From the NCBI GenBank assembly GCA_002914805.1, contig JXTB01000089.1:37775-101774 (forward strand): a stretch of 64,000 nucleotides of DNA. The letters run 5' to 3'. Origin of the DNA: Parasponia andersonii (lineage: Eukaryota; Streptophyta; Magnoliopsida; Rosales; Cannabaceae). This document shows, piece by piece, positions 1-12,079 of this stretch (within the stretch, counting starts at the first letter, position 1; every line of letters begins with the position of its first letter). The position numbers and the translations under genes were made by a program. Under the pieces are notes generated by a model, which saw only the letters and a program-made list of their open reading frames with translations, ran no database searches and had not been told where the DNA came from.

Positions 1-59
1 AATATCACTTTTAATATTTATTTAGAACATACCATTTTTTCTTTAAAATTGATATTTTT

Positions 60-165
60 CAATGATGTTCGAGGTAATCAGTTAGATTACTTGGGATAAT
101 TAATCTAGTTACTTGAGGTGACTAGTTAAATTATCTGATTAGTTACTTCAAATATGTCATCAATT
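60..165. repeat. dispersed AT-rich repeat, copy 1
   Basis: A run of near-repeats of about 22 bp built on a core like TAACTAGTCTAGTTACTTGAG. Related blocks occur at about 780-1010, 2470-2700, 42030-42230 and 42560-42745. Copies share flanks resembling AAATATCACTTTTTAAA on one side and a block like ATAATATTTTTCTAAATAT on the other. It is probably a non-autonomous element or satellite-derived repeat; no terminal inverted repeats or target duplication were found. Confidence 0.5.
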
Positions 166-779
166 AATAAAAAATAATATTTTTTAATTAAAATCCAAGA
201 TTTTTCAAACATTTGCAAAATTGGAAATAACCATAAAAAATCAAATTTCCTTAAATGATTTGTAAAGATGAGGTATGACGTTTTTAGAAAAATAATTAGA
301 AATATACCGTGGGGTAGTTTTTTCCTAGATTTGGTATCGTATTTTTTAGAAAATACTACTCTTTTAAAAGGCTTTAAAAATTTTCTAACTAGTGACCAAT
401 AATCAGTATTTTAGCACTAGTAACTAGTAACCAGAAGTATTTATAACTAGTATATAACTACTAAGTGATAATTGATAACCAATTTTCAAAAACTAACAAC
501 TAGTGATTATTTTTAAAATGGTTTTTTATAAAAACTTTTTTAAAAGTTATATTTTTCTTAAAAAAAATGGATTAGGAATTGGAAAAAACTATGACCTACT
601 GTAATTTTGTAATTCTTTTTCATTTTTATAGGTAGAAGTGATAGAAACCTTGATGAGTTTTGTGAATTTTTTGTTTGAAATTTTTGATTTTACATGGTAA
701 AATTGAAAAATAAAAAGGGAAAAGTCTCAAATTTTAAATTATTCAGAAAAATTGCAAATATATTTAGAAAAATACCATG

Positions 780-1010
780 TTTAAAAATATTTAGTAAAAT
801 ACCACTTTTTAACAAATTGATTTAAGTACTTGATAATGAATCTAGTTGGCGTTATCTCAAGTAACTTAATTGGCTACCCTAAATAACCCGGCTACTAATC
901 TTGAGTACCTTTGAAAAGTACCAATTTTGAAGAAAAAGTAGCATTTTTATAACTATTTTTTAAAAATGATATTATTTTAAATCAACTTTTAAAAAATGAT
1001 ATATTTCTAA
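780..1010. repeat. dispersed AT-rich repeat, copy 2
   Basis: Same family as the block at 60-165. The core at 829-915 alternates short TAACTTAATTGG and TTATCTCAAG-like words, flanked by poly-A/T blocks with the ACCACTTTTT and AGTACC-ATTTT phrases seen in the other copies. No coding potential. Confidence 0.5.
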
Positions 1011-1784
1011 ATAAATTGAGAATTTTAAAAAGGTACTTTGGGCTTGGTCTTTTGTAAGAAACTCATTTTTTCTAAAAAAATGACATTTTAAGAGTGTCAA
1101 GAAAAAGTTTAATTTGACATATGGTCAAGAGTTTCTTAACAATAAAAATTTTTTTTCAAGGTCAAGAAGCTCTCAAGTTTTCATGGTCAAGATGCTCTTC
1201 AGTATAGATCAAAGTATTCTTAATACTCCTAAAAATGTTATTTTTAAAAATTTTACAAAAATGTTATTTTGGCCCAAGTTATTAGTTCCACCCATGTCCG
1301 TTTGTCTAAGTCCATGGACGAATGCACTTTTAGTTGATGCATGACATAAAATATGAAGGATAACACTACTTATCCCAATTTTTGTACCAAATTTTTTATA
1401 CTAACACATGTGACATATTAGTTGTCATCATTTAATTAGTCTATTAAAACTTACAATAAATAGATTAAATATTATCACTTATTAAATTGTGACAAATCAC
1501 ATACCACATGTGTTGGTATTAAAAATTTAGTACAAAAATTGATACCTTAAGTATATCCAAAATATGAATAGAAGTTTTCGATATTGTTCAATGAGTCGTG
1601 GAGTTTTGATTCCATATAATATTGCAAATGAAAAGTAATCGATTGTTGAAAGTGCATATTGTCTGAGGGATAATAATAAGGATTTCTTACAAAATCCAGC
1701 TCCAGGGTTGAAAAAAAAAATCCAAAATGGCTGAATTTTTTGAAAACTCCAGAATTTATTATAGAAGTACTGAAAAAAAAAATA

Positions 1785-2032
1785 GTAAAATGACCTTATA
1801 TTTTATATATATATATTTTTATTATAGAACCCATGTGTTTTAAAAAATATGGAAAAAAACCTATGAATTTGATTTTTATTACAAAAAGCCTTTAAATTAA
1901 CTAAAAACTGTAAAATGACCTTATATTATATATATATATATATATATATATTATAGAACCCATGTGTTTAAAAAATATGAAAGAAAACCCTATGAATTTG
2001 ATTTTTATTACAAAAAGCCTTTAAATTAACTA
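1785..2032. repeat. 125-bp tandem duplication with internal (TA)n
   Basis: Two copies (1785-1909 and about 1910-2032) share GTAAAATGACCTTATAT, a TA run, ATAGAACCCATGTGTTT and AAAAAGCCTTTAAATTAACT in the same order. They differ mainly in TA-run length and a few substitutions, so the duplication is fairly young. Confidence 0.85.
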
Positions 2033-2469
2033 TTTTTAAATTCCAATCTTTGCATATCATTAAAAGTAGGGAAAATGATTAAAATAATAAATTACCCATT
2101 GTAAACGGTCGATTTATATTTAAAATAAATTTAACAATTACTCGTACTAGTCTCAAAATAATATTTCAATTTTTCACAAAATCACGTAAGTGATAAAATA
2201 GTTTCCAAATAATCATCTATGTATCCAAATGCAGGATACAAATGTAATATGAAAATAAACATATCATCCATTGAGAGTAATTTGTCATTTCTTATTAATT
2301 TTTCTAATTTAGTTTATACGAGAAAGTCTGATTTCAAAACTAATCAAATTATAAAGCTTTTTGTAATAAATTTTCCCATATTTCTTAAAAATTGGGGGTT
2401 TCATTCAAAAAAAAAAAGTGGAAATGTAAAGTCATTTTATGACGTTTTCTTTAAAAGTATTATGCTATA

Positions 2470-2700
2470 AAAGTTTATTTAGAAAATATCACTTTTTAAA
2501 TTATTTATAATAATACTACCTTTTAAAAAAATTGTATTTTTCAAACGTAATCAATGTAAATAGTTGGGTGGTTATTTGAGATAACCAATCAAGTTACATG
2601 AGGTAGCTAGTCTGATTATTCCAAGTAATTTAACCAATTATCTCAAGTGCCTCGTCAACTTATAAAAAGTAATATTTTTCTAAATATGACATTTTCTAAT
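2470..2700. repeat. dispersed AT-rich repeat, copy 3
   Basis: Third member of the family seen at 60-165. Its core at 2570-2655 (GAGATAACCAATCAAGTTAC and following words) is closest to the copy at 42600-42690. Flanking blocks match the other copies in order. Confidence 0.5.
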
Positions 2701-3422
2701 GAATATGTGACGTTTCATAAATATTTTAAAATTCGAGATTTTTCATTTTTTTTGAAATTTCAATAAGAATGAGTTTATAGCAAAAGAGAAAACCACCCAT
2801 TTTCGGTATTTTATTTAAAAAAAAAAAACGAAATTTAACTAATAACCTTTTCTTATTACAAATTAAAGAAAAATACTTGTTATTACTTAATTCATATCCC
2901 ACCCTATTAGGAATAATAGGTTTTCACGCATATTTTGATGTAATTTGAATTTAAGACCAAAATCTCAAATAGTGGATGTTCTTACCACCAACCCCCCTCA
3001 TCAAATTAAGAAACCACCCCTTTTCGGCATTTTGTGTAAGTATAGACCTCTTTTTCAAAGTTCATTTATCCCCTTTTAAAACCTTTAAATGTAGTTTTAC
3101 TAATTTACTCTTATTTTATATTAAAACCTTTAAAAGTAATTTTATTAATTTACTCTCATTTATTATCTAAATAGGTAAGCTTATGTGTAGATATTTTTTG
3201 TTAGATTATTATTTAATGGTAATCCAATAATTATAACGAAATATATAGAAAAATATATATTATTAATACTATTTTTTTCTTATATTTTATTATAAAATAA
3301 TATATGTAATAAATTTTCATCAAATTTTAATAATATGCATAATAAATTTCATCAAAATGATACCTATAGAAAAAATAAATAAATAAAATAAGTAAGTTTA
3401 TCGTTAACGCGGTCATTTTCGA

Positions 3423-3757
3423 ACTTTTGTCCCTTTTCAAACTCGAACCTCGGCGACTACAAGGCCTCGTCCTTTCCTGACTCGGATCTAGTCAACTCGC
3501 TCAACGCCAAGCTCACCCGCGCCTTTAATAGTGTCCGAAGATCCGACTCGTGCAGACCGAGATCCGACCCGAAGACCTGCTCCGACTGCTACCAACAATC
3601 CGACCCAATTTTCCAACCCAGGTCGTCCTCCTCCTTTAGTCCCCTCGCCTGCGACTCGTCCCAATACGGGACCCTTGAGACCTAGGGTTGTCGCAATGGC
3701 AAGTGCCTCTAACAGGTCCTCGTACGGCGACGGGTCTCTAACTCTAGATATGATTTT
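3423..3757 (+). pseudogene. decayed nepenthesin-type aspartic protease (A1B) fragment
   Basis: A GC-rich island in AT-rich DNA whose conceptual translation matches plant A1B aspartic proteases of the ASPG1 type in order. It reads GDYKA, then VNSLNAKLTRAFNSVRRSD (pro-region), then CSDCYQQSDPIFQPRSSSSF (the Cys-rich loop after the first active-site Asp), then CRNGKCL, then SYGDGSLT. The first catalytic DTGS segment, normally between the pro-region and CSDCYQQ, is missing, so there is an internal deletion. The conserved motifs fall in more than one frame with a stop between them, and nothing of the C-terminal half follows. No start codon, full ORF or second catalytic Asp is present. These genes are normally single-exon, so this may be a relic of a duplicated or captured copy. 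Family assignment is from remembered motifs. Confidence 0.7.
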
Positions 3758-3809
3758 CATCCAATTTGGTAAATTAATTTTCGTTTCCTACATTTGTGCA
3801 TTATAGGTT

Positions 3810-5077
3810 CTCCAGCTTTTGTTATTTAATTTACAAGTGCAATGGAAATATCCTCGGTCGTTTCTTCTCCCTTTCTAGTGTTTGGTACCATCAACAGAAA
3901 CAATTTATTTTAAAGCTCAGAGCAATTAAAAAGACGCACCTTCCTCAACATAAGAATATGAATCACTAATAAGAGGAGGACAAGGCTCCCGAGAAGGGAC
4001 AGAAATAACAATTAAAAAGGTAACAGTAATTAGTTCTTTTTTATTTATTATTTATTATTTTTTTTAAGATGGTAAATTGTACTCTTGCTCTTTTAACTCC
4101 TTTTCATATGATATATTTTTCTTTTGTACAGATATACATAATGTTGTTGTTTTTTTTTAACTTTGGTAAATAAGTAATTTATCAAAGATATAATAGTAAA
4201 TAAGTAATTTATCAAAGGTATAGTCTATAAGTGATAAATTTTTTTCAAATCAAGATAAATAAATTCTATACCATCTCGTAATAATGGTAAATAAGTAATT
4301 TACCAAAAATATAATAGTAAGTATGCTTCCATCCACAAATAATAAATTTTTTCAAGTTATGGTAAATAAATTATATACTAATTTATAAGTATGAAAAATA
4401 AATAATTTATCAAAGGTATAATGATAAGTTTATGTAATTATTATCAAGAATAGAATATTTTTGTTCAATCCTTCTAGTAAAATGATTGAATTTTGTCTCA
4501 TTTTAAGTACATATTCGTTTTCAAATATTGTATAAAAATTAGCAGTATTTTAGTAGATATATTAAGTGTAAAATATGATGTACCTAATATAAAAATTAAT
4601 ATACTCAATACATAAACTAAAGTTGGTATATAAGTAAAAGTCACCAATTCAGTAAGTATTTTCTTTAACTTATATATAGGTATCATTTTGACCAATTAAA
4701 ATTTATTATGTACATTTTTTAATAGTAAAAAGTAAAAGAGAGAAATAACATTAATGATGCACGTCTTTTCATGCACATCATTATAGTTATTAGATCATCA
4801 TTAGATGATAATTCAACGGCTAATAAAAGATACCTATGCATAGGTTAAAAAAATACCTATTAGATTGGCAACCATAAGTAAATATATAGAACGTAAAAAT
4901 ATATAGTCAAACATTTAGCTATAAAAAGCAAAAGGATTAATGTTACTAGGGGTCCCTAGATTTTTTCCTAATGTATCACTTAAGTCCTCAAATTTTATTT
5001 TGTGGCATTTGAATCTCCATATTATTGATTTTTGTCACACCTTAGTCCTTAGGTCTCATTCCCTTTAAAAGAAGAAT
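3810..5077. other. intergenic DNA with GGTAAAT-type words
   Basis: No gene is seen. Between 4165 and 4420 the phrase TAAGTAATTTATCAAAGGTATA and variants recur about four times, spaced irregularly, with GGTAAAT and TTTACC words like those in the arrays at 6.85-7.99 kb. From about 4925 to 5075 there is a block beginning GGGGTCCCTAGA with repeated CTTAAGTCC/CTTAGTCC words, resembling common plant transposon-derived repeats, but no ends could be fixed. Confidence 0.45.
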
Positions 5078-5253
5078 AATGTTATAGGGCACCAATGGTG
5101 CTTAGCACCATAATGATGTGTCAGCTTGTCACTTGCTAATCATAATTATAATTTAAATAGGGCCTATATGAGACCTAATTTATTAATTAAATTATCCATT
5201 GACAAATAATCATATCATTATGGTGGTGGGCACTACTATTGCCCTACAGCATT
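5078..5253. mobile_element. 176-bp MITE-like element
   Basis: The two ends form an imperfect terminal inverted repeat of about 40 bp. The left end starts AATGTTATAGGGCACCAATG and the right end, reverse-complemented, starts AATGCTGTAGGGCAATAGTA; both continue into ACCATAATGATRTG. The interior is AT-rich and non-coding. A clear target duplication could not be read, so superfamily is not assigned. Confidence 0.65.
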
Positions 5254-6845
5254 CCTTAAGAAAGAATCGTTAAAATGTCATATGCTATGCACATATTCAT
5301 CTTTCCAAGGATATAGCTTTGGAAAAATTAATTTATCAGACATTATATTCTTCATAGGGATTTTTAAAAGAAAACCAGGATTTTAAATTTCTCCTAAATT
5401 TTCACCCAAAAAAAAAAATCCCTTAAATTCGAAGAGCGGGGGGGTGGGGATTGGGGGTCATTTTCCATATGCCTCATCTTTATTGTGATTCCGGTAAGAA
5501 AGTTTTTGGTGATTTTCTCTCAGTTTGAATGACCTAAGATTTGAGTTATTTGTCGGATTTGTAGAACATTTTGGAGCTTCAAAATGCTTAGAAGTCCATA
5601 GCTCAACGTCCTAATTACTTAGTCAAGTCTATTGTAATTATCATTTTTGTTCGAGTACTTTCTTTCTATTCCTCCGTGACTCAAGTGCTGGAACCACCAC
5701 ATCAATGGGATTGAGGTGCACAATTTCGTTGTTGGTTGTACTCTTGGTTGGGGTGAGCATATGGCTGTGGATACTTTGATAACTTGAAGAATATAATCCA
5801 GACATGAGACAAGTATCCTGGACTCTCCCGTTTCGAGAGTATTTCACCAATCAAACTCTATTTTCTACATGTATTCTACAAATCTTCCAACAAACTCAAT
5901 AACTGTTAAATAATTCCACCATAGATGGCCATGAAAACCAGATAGAAAATGAGCACTTAAACAAAGTGAAACAGTTTGAGAACATATATTAAACACCCCA
6001 AAGTAATTATTCTTTATGTAATTTTATTTGGACTTTGTGCCGGAATGCCCTACTTTTGGGGCCACTGATTAGTATATATCCCATTTTTAAAACATGAACA
6101 AAAATATTTCTTTTTATTATTAATTTTCTTTTAATGCCGAATCTGCCCTTAAGAGCTAATGCACTACCTCTTCGATTAGTTGGCCTCTAACTTCTTTGAC
6201 GCGGCCACATAACAAGTTTCGACCTATCATACAACAACCAAAGCCGAACTATTCTCTGACTCCACTCCGGCAACTTCATTAGTTGGTGAATCGATTACGA
6301 AGTATAGTCTCTCCATTTTCGTTATTTTGGTCATCAATTTCAGATATCATAGAATGGTTCAACCATTAAATTCACAGACTCCAATACCATAGACTTTCAG
6401 TCCCAATCCACCCATTTCCTTGGCCCTATAATCAGAACTCCGTGAAGATATCCAGCTGATGTGGACTAGCCTAAGCTACAACGAGTTTCTCTCACATGGA
6501 ACATATTCCAAGTTTCAAATCGAGACAATTACGAAAGGCTCTGGTCCTTCAATCGAGCCAAATTAATGCATGCTTATTTTCATTAAGTGTATTTTTCCTA
6601 TTCGGTGAAGTTGAAGGAAATATATAAACCTGACCTAGGTACTTTTTTACGAAGTCAATTGATTAGAATTGAAGAGTGAGACCTACTGCTACTATCATAA
6701 AAATTGCAATTCACAAGTCAGTGAGAAATAAAATAAGTTATCTTTATAAGATAACTGATATGATACGAGACTAAGTAGAGCTTTTATGCTCAAATACTAT
6801 AAGTATTATTTGTTGTTTTATATTACTACCATAATCCAAGCGAAG
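5254..6845. other. intergenic DNA, no gene seen
   Basis: Moderately AT-rich unique-looking sequence. Around 6130-6640 the base composition rises a little and contains short GC-richer stretches, but no frame stays open far or resembles a protein I recognise. A G run lies at about 5438-5447. Confidence 0.4.
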
Positions 6846-7375
6846 TCAATTATACACAGGTAAATGGTATATACATCGATAAATTAATACTGATAAATTA
6901 ATTGTATTCTTTGGTAAATAATTATATACACCAGTACATCAGTTATATACTCTGATAAATTAATTATATACATTGGTAAATAAATTGTTGTTATAATAAA
7001 TGAGTGTAAATAAATTATATGTACCGATAAATTAATAATATAGTATGGTAAATGGAAAATATACACTGGTAAATGAATTATAGACTATGGTAAATGAATT
7101 ATGTATACTGGTAAATAAAAAATATATACTGGTAAATAAATTATATACTATGGTAAATGAATTATGTGCATCAGTAAATAAAAAATATATACTAATAAAT
7201 AGATTATATACTATAGTAAATGAATTATGTGCATCAGTAAATGAAAAAATATACACTAATAAATGAATTATTTTCTATAGTAAATAAATTATATACACCG
7301 GTAAATAAGTTATATATACTATGATAAATGAATTATTAACAAATATATCCCTTGTTTGGTAGTAATGATTTGTAC
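6846..7375. repeat. degenerate short tandem array of (T/C)GGTAAAT words
   Basis: About 25 irregular units of 16-24 bp, each containing GGTAAAT or GATAAAT followed by a TTATATAC-like word. The array leads directly into the 105-bp repeat block at 7376. Short open frames here (for example a minus frame rich in Ile, Tyr, Phe and Ser) are produced by the repeat and are not genes. Confidence 0.75.
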
Positions 7376-7985
7376 TTACCATTATACCTCTAGTAAATTA
7401 CTCATTTACCACTGTTAAGAGATGGTATATGATTTATTTACCATGACTTAAAAATTTTTATTATCTGTAGACGGTAACATATTTACCATTATACTCTTGG
7501 TAAATCACTCATTTACCATTGTTAAGAGGTGGTATATGATTTATTTACAATGGCTTAAAAATTTTATTGCTTGTAAACAATAATATATTTATCATTATAC
7601 CATCGGTAAATCACTCATTTACCACTATTAAGAGGTGGTATATGATTTATTTACCATGATTTAAAAATTTTTATCGCTTGTAGACGGTAGCATATTTACC
7701 ATTATACCATTGGTAAATTACTCATTTATCACTGTTAAAAGGTGCGTGATTTTTTTACTATGACTTAAAAATTTTATCACTTGTATACGGTAACATATTT
7801 ACCATTATACTCCTAGTAAATTACTCATTTATCACTATTAAGAGATGGTATATGATTTATTTACCACAACTTAAAAATATTCATGTATAGATGGTAGCTT
7901 ATTTACCATTATACTTTTGGTAAATCACTTATTTACTATTGTTAAGAGGTGATATATGATTTATTTACTGTGACTTAAAATTGAA
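7376..7985. repeat. tandem array, about 105-bp unit, about 6 copies
   Basis: The marker TTACCATTATAC-like word recurs at 7376, 7483, 7589, 7696, 7799 and 7903, giving spacings of 107, 106, 107, 103 and 104 bp. Each unit contains GGTAAATYACTCATTTACCA, then AAGAGRTGGTATATGATTTA and ACTTAAAAATTTT. GGTAAAT and its reverse complement ATTTACC sit close together in each unit, so single strands could fold. Copies have diverged by roughly 10-20 percent by eye. Confidence 0.85.
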
Positions 7986-9429
7986 AAGTGAAAAGGTAAA
8001 GAGGAGGAGAAAGAAGGTGTACGAGTTTGGCTTTAGAGATTTGGAGTATACCACCTCTTAATAGTAGTAAAAATATGTACAAATTTCCTCTCTAGCTCCC
8101 AGGTGCTAATGTCAGACATGGGTATAGACGGTTTTTATTTGAAATGCTAGTTTCAACACCAACATACATCATAATCCAAAATCTAAACTGGAAAGAAAAT
8201 TAAGTGTGTGATATAGCTTAATCTTTGACCTGTACTGTTACATACCACACGTAACTCACCTCTTAATTCAATTTCTAAACAAATCTATTATCATCTTTAC
8301 TTGTAACTTTTTTTATTCTTCCAAGTATTCTCACACCAAGAGTCGTCATCTACAATCGAAAGTTCAAAGGAACGCTCAATTGTAACCCATATTAGTGATC
8401 TTCTTGATTTATATGATAAAATTGGTAAATTAATAATTTATGATAAAATTTAAATTAAATTTTAAAAAAATCAGAAATGATTTAAAATTTATAAGTCTTT
8501 GTCCTTGGCATCGACAAAGATAAAATTTTCAAGAAAACAAATCGACTTCACCCCTGGTAAAGCTGCTTTATTTTCATATTCAAATTTGATACTCATATAT
8601 AATTAAAAAATTATCAATAAATAATTATTGTAACCAAAATCTATAAAAAAATTAACGTCAAAATTTCTGAAATTTATTCAATGTCATGGTGATTTCATCA
8701 TTATCGATCAATTTGGAAAGAAATACAATTGAAAGAATTGATTTTACTTTGAAGAGGCAAGAGCAAGTAGCGAAGTTTGAAGCAAGGTCGTTAATGGAGG
8801 TCATCTACATCGTGACGACTTGGACCGAGTTTGCTACCATTTCTGAGTTTGACTCACTCAAGAACGATGGAATCGAATCAATAGGAAGAATCGATGATTA
8901 GGCCAGAGACAAGGAAACTCAAGGAGGGTGAGGTTAGGAATGTGGGGATTTGACAAGAGAGAAAAGCAAAGAGGATTCAACGATCTTCATATATTCGAGT
9001 CGAAAGGGGTAAAATTAGAACAATGAAATTAAGTAGTTAAGAAATGGGCATAAATATACATAAAAATAATGAACACAGACGAATAGTTGAATTGAAGATG
9101 CGCAAATCGCAAAACTTTTCTGCATTTTCTTGGATATAGAAGATTACATCGAACAGTAGACATGAATTTAATAAATTGAAAGATTAACCATTGAAGAGTT
9201 GCTCAAATCTATATGATAGAATCCTTATAGATAGATGAATTCATAGATTGATCAAAAGAACTCGAATAGATAGATTTCAGCACAATTTTTAGGGTTTCTA
9301 GCTCCAAATTACTATGATATCCCTACTCGTATGCAGCGAGTACAATGCAATAGACAAACTAGCATGCCTATTTCTAGGTCGTACTTAGGTTAGTTTTATA
9401 AACATGGTTTACATTAAATACTTAGAGAC
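7986..9429. other. intergenic DNA between repeat array and Tat accessory ORF
   Basis: No gene is supported. A 71-codon frame at 8686-8901 resembles nothing I recognise. The 3' LTR of the Tat element would be expected near here, but no sequence matching the putative 5' LTR at 29757 onward could be recognised, so it is lost, strongly diverged, or placed differently. Confidence 0.4.
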
Positions 9430-9459
9430 TAGAGGTCGCGTAGGATTAAATACAGTCCC

Positions 9460-11346
9460 ATGTTTCTTTATCAGATATCTAGTAACAAAGACTTTAGGGA
9501 GGGGAATGCATTCTCTAGAGAATCGAAACCCTCGATGAGTTTTGAGTCTATTAACCTAGACGATTACATTGAGAGGGACCCTGAACCCAAAATTGAGATA
9601 ATTGGGATTAGGCAAGGAAGTCCTCACAGAGCAGATCTCCTAGAGGACCAGCATCCTCGACATGTTAGAGAGGCTCCAGAGTATTCTTTCAGCTTTCAAT
9701 ATGTCGAAGGCGAATGGTCTTGTGGTGACATCAAATCCAATTGCTCGTGGGCGGAAATCGAGAAGTTAAAGAAATAATACAACGTCAATTTGAAGTTAAA
9801 GATCCTAACCCCAACCAAATTTAATCACCTGAACACACCTCTATTGAGATATGCCATATTTCCTGATGCCCTGATACGAGCTGGAGTTCATCTCCCTCTT
9901 CATCCATACATACAATTCGTGGTTGATTACTGTGGCATCATTCTTTTTCAATTAACACCCTACACATATAGATACATGGTAGGGTTGTACATATTATACC
10001 ATAAGCATGAACTAGGAACCTCTACCTTAGAAGAATTCGTATAGTTTTACTGTCTCAAGTCAAACCCTTCCAATGTCAGCTTCTATTATGCATGCAAATG
10101 GTCAGGCTCTGAAGCAAAGACTATTCTAATATTAAGAATAGCATGGGTAAGTGGATGGATGGCTTCTTCCACTTCGAGTATGCCAACAATGGAGTTTTCC
10201 AACAAGCTTGTAAGTATTTGCCATGTTATGCTCACACGTTGCATATTTTATTTATTCTAACATATTTTCTACACTTTGTAGTTAACAGAGAAGAGTGACC
10301 AGCGCTCAACTCGAACCAGCTTCTTTGTGTTAGCAAGATCAATGATCTTTCTGAGGAAGAGTTTGATTGGAAAACCTTGGGAATAACAGAGAACTTGCTC
10401 ACTTCCAGCCTTTTCCCTGAAGGTGCAAGTCTCCCATCTTCTACGAACCGTCCTAAGAGAGCTCCCAATCCAAAGAAAAAACAAAAATCAAGTTTTAAAA
10501 AGCAACAAATGCCTTTGTCTTCAGGAACTTCCAGCTCGAAGAAGCAGAAAGGCAAAGCTTCTTCAAAAAATCAAAAGGCATCCAACCCATTACTTAACAA
10601 GAGCAGCCAACTCCAACACCTCAAACCACTGAAGGTAGAATAAGTTCTTCTATTTGTCATTATGTTTTAAACCTCGCATACTAACTGTAACATCATTTTG
10701 CAGATTTAACGAGAATCGACAGTCATTTGCAAGCTCCACTATCTACCTTGGGTTCTCGATCAAAATTGAGGACACCAGGGAATACTCTTCCCATTTTAAA
10801 GGGGAAAAAGAAGGTTGACACTTCCATAAAAAAAAAGTCGCCTTCAAGGACATCCCTCAAGGCTCACCTCCTTTGTAGTCTACAGAAACTGCAAATTGAC
10901 CCGAGCCTTCAAACAAACAACCAGTTTCTTCATCCTCAGGGGACTTAAACATAATTGACAAGGACCAAGAGATGCTCGCACTTCTTTGCTAACTACTAGA
11001 GAAGGCCAGCTTGAGTGCGGCCTTCATTGACTGCTTTACCTCTAAAGAAGGCCAGCCAAAATTAGCTTGTAGTGCTACAATGCGAATGTTGGCCAATTTA
11101 AGTTTGAGTTGCCCTTGTTATTTTAGTAAAAGAAAGGCCATTAAAGAGCTCAAGGCTACTGAAGGAAAAAAGATCGAGGACAAGGCTAGTGATATCGCCA
11201 CTTTGACAACTGTTTATAATATATATTGCGAGTACCCGGGGTTCGACTTTTCCTTTCTGAGTGAGAATATAGTCAAACTTGTTGAAAGCTGGAAGGCAGA
11301 TGAGGCCACGGAGGAGGCTACTAGGAAGGACACACCTGCAAAATAA
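9460..11346 (+). pseudogene. accessory (opposite-strand) ORF of the Tat element, PF04195-like
   Basis: A decayed, intron-containing coding region on the strand opposite to the Tat pol genes, between integrase and the expected 3' LTR. The part around 9790-10040 encodes a block like ALIRAGVHLPLHPYIQF, resembling the plant domain Pfam calls putative gypsy-type transposon (PF04195). The same domain is at 61.7 kb. GT-AG intron-like gaps at about 10210-10281 and 10635-10703 match the exon style of the 61.5-kb copy. Downstream exons encode a Lys/Ser-rich linker (10377-10640) and a more helical C-part (11011-11346). Extra ORFs, some antisense, are known from Tat elements; their function is unknown. 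This copy is broken several times. Confidence 0.6.
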
Positions 11347-12079
11347 AATTTTTTTTTAAACAAATTTGTAAAGCCAAAGAAAAATGCAAGCGTTTCCCAT
11401 TTATTTTGTAATATTTTGCTCACACATGGATGTGGGCCTAAATTTATGAAGTTTCTTTTGTCGAATTTTTATTCTTGCAAAGTTGAAAATAAAATTGTCA
11501 CATAATAATATATAAATGCATAATTTAACAAATTAGTCAATCACTAAAGTGACTGATCAATATGCTATTGCGATTCTAATTAACTTAAAATGGAATTTAA
11601 GTACTAGGATAGGTTAGATAACTTGTGAAAAATAACGACCGTGAGTGATGCGAACTCAAATATGCCTTTCAAAAGTTCCATGTCAAAATAGAATGAATAG
11701 CAATACATCACATCGAACTATGGATATTTTGCTTAGTCACTTTTTTGTTCGAAGAGGGATATCAGGTAATACGATATGCTAAGGCATGAAGCGATGAAAA
11801 AATCCTAAGATTTTTAGAAATTTTAGAAATTCGGCGATCCAAAATTTCAATCCCTCTAATATGAACGTTTGCATTTAGGAAATGAGTGGGAGATTACATA
11901 ATCTGATCCTACTACCCCTGAGATTTATGGTGTTTGAAAACAACCAAAAAATTATAAAAGACGAATCAAAAGAAATAATGTGATAAATTGAATAAATAAT
12001 ACCTTTTATTGATAAATTCGAATGACAAACAAAATTTTCCCCCTAAGGCATTACAGATATATGAAGATACACAAAGATT

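Larger units (their letters stand above)
1..3420. other. AT-rich intergenic DNA
   Basis: No gene is supported here. The stretch is very AT-rich with many homopolymer runs, and every open frame is short and low in complexity. It holds three copies of a dispersed repeat family and one 125-bp tandem duplication, listed separately. The phrase around 2790-2830 (aaaccacccattttcggtatttt) recurs at about 3008-3033, which suggests further decayed repeats that I cannot name. Confidence 0.6.

Noticed and set aside
6884-7256. Minus-strand frames rich in Tyr, Ile, Phe and Ser
   Set aside because: Produced by the GGTAAAT short tandem array.
7376-7985. Possible CRISPR-like array
   Set aside because: Units are direct head-to-tail copies with no unique spacers, in a plant nuclear setting; it is a tandem satellite-like repeat.
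8686-8901. 71-codon plus frame
   Set aside because: No domain, no splice or promoter context, no resemblance to known proteins; consistent with a chance frame.
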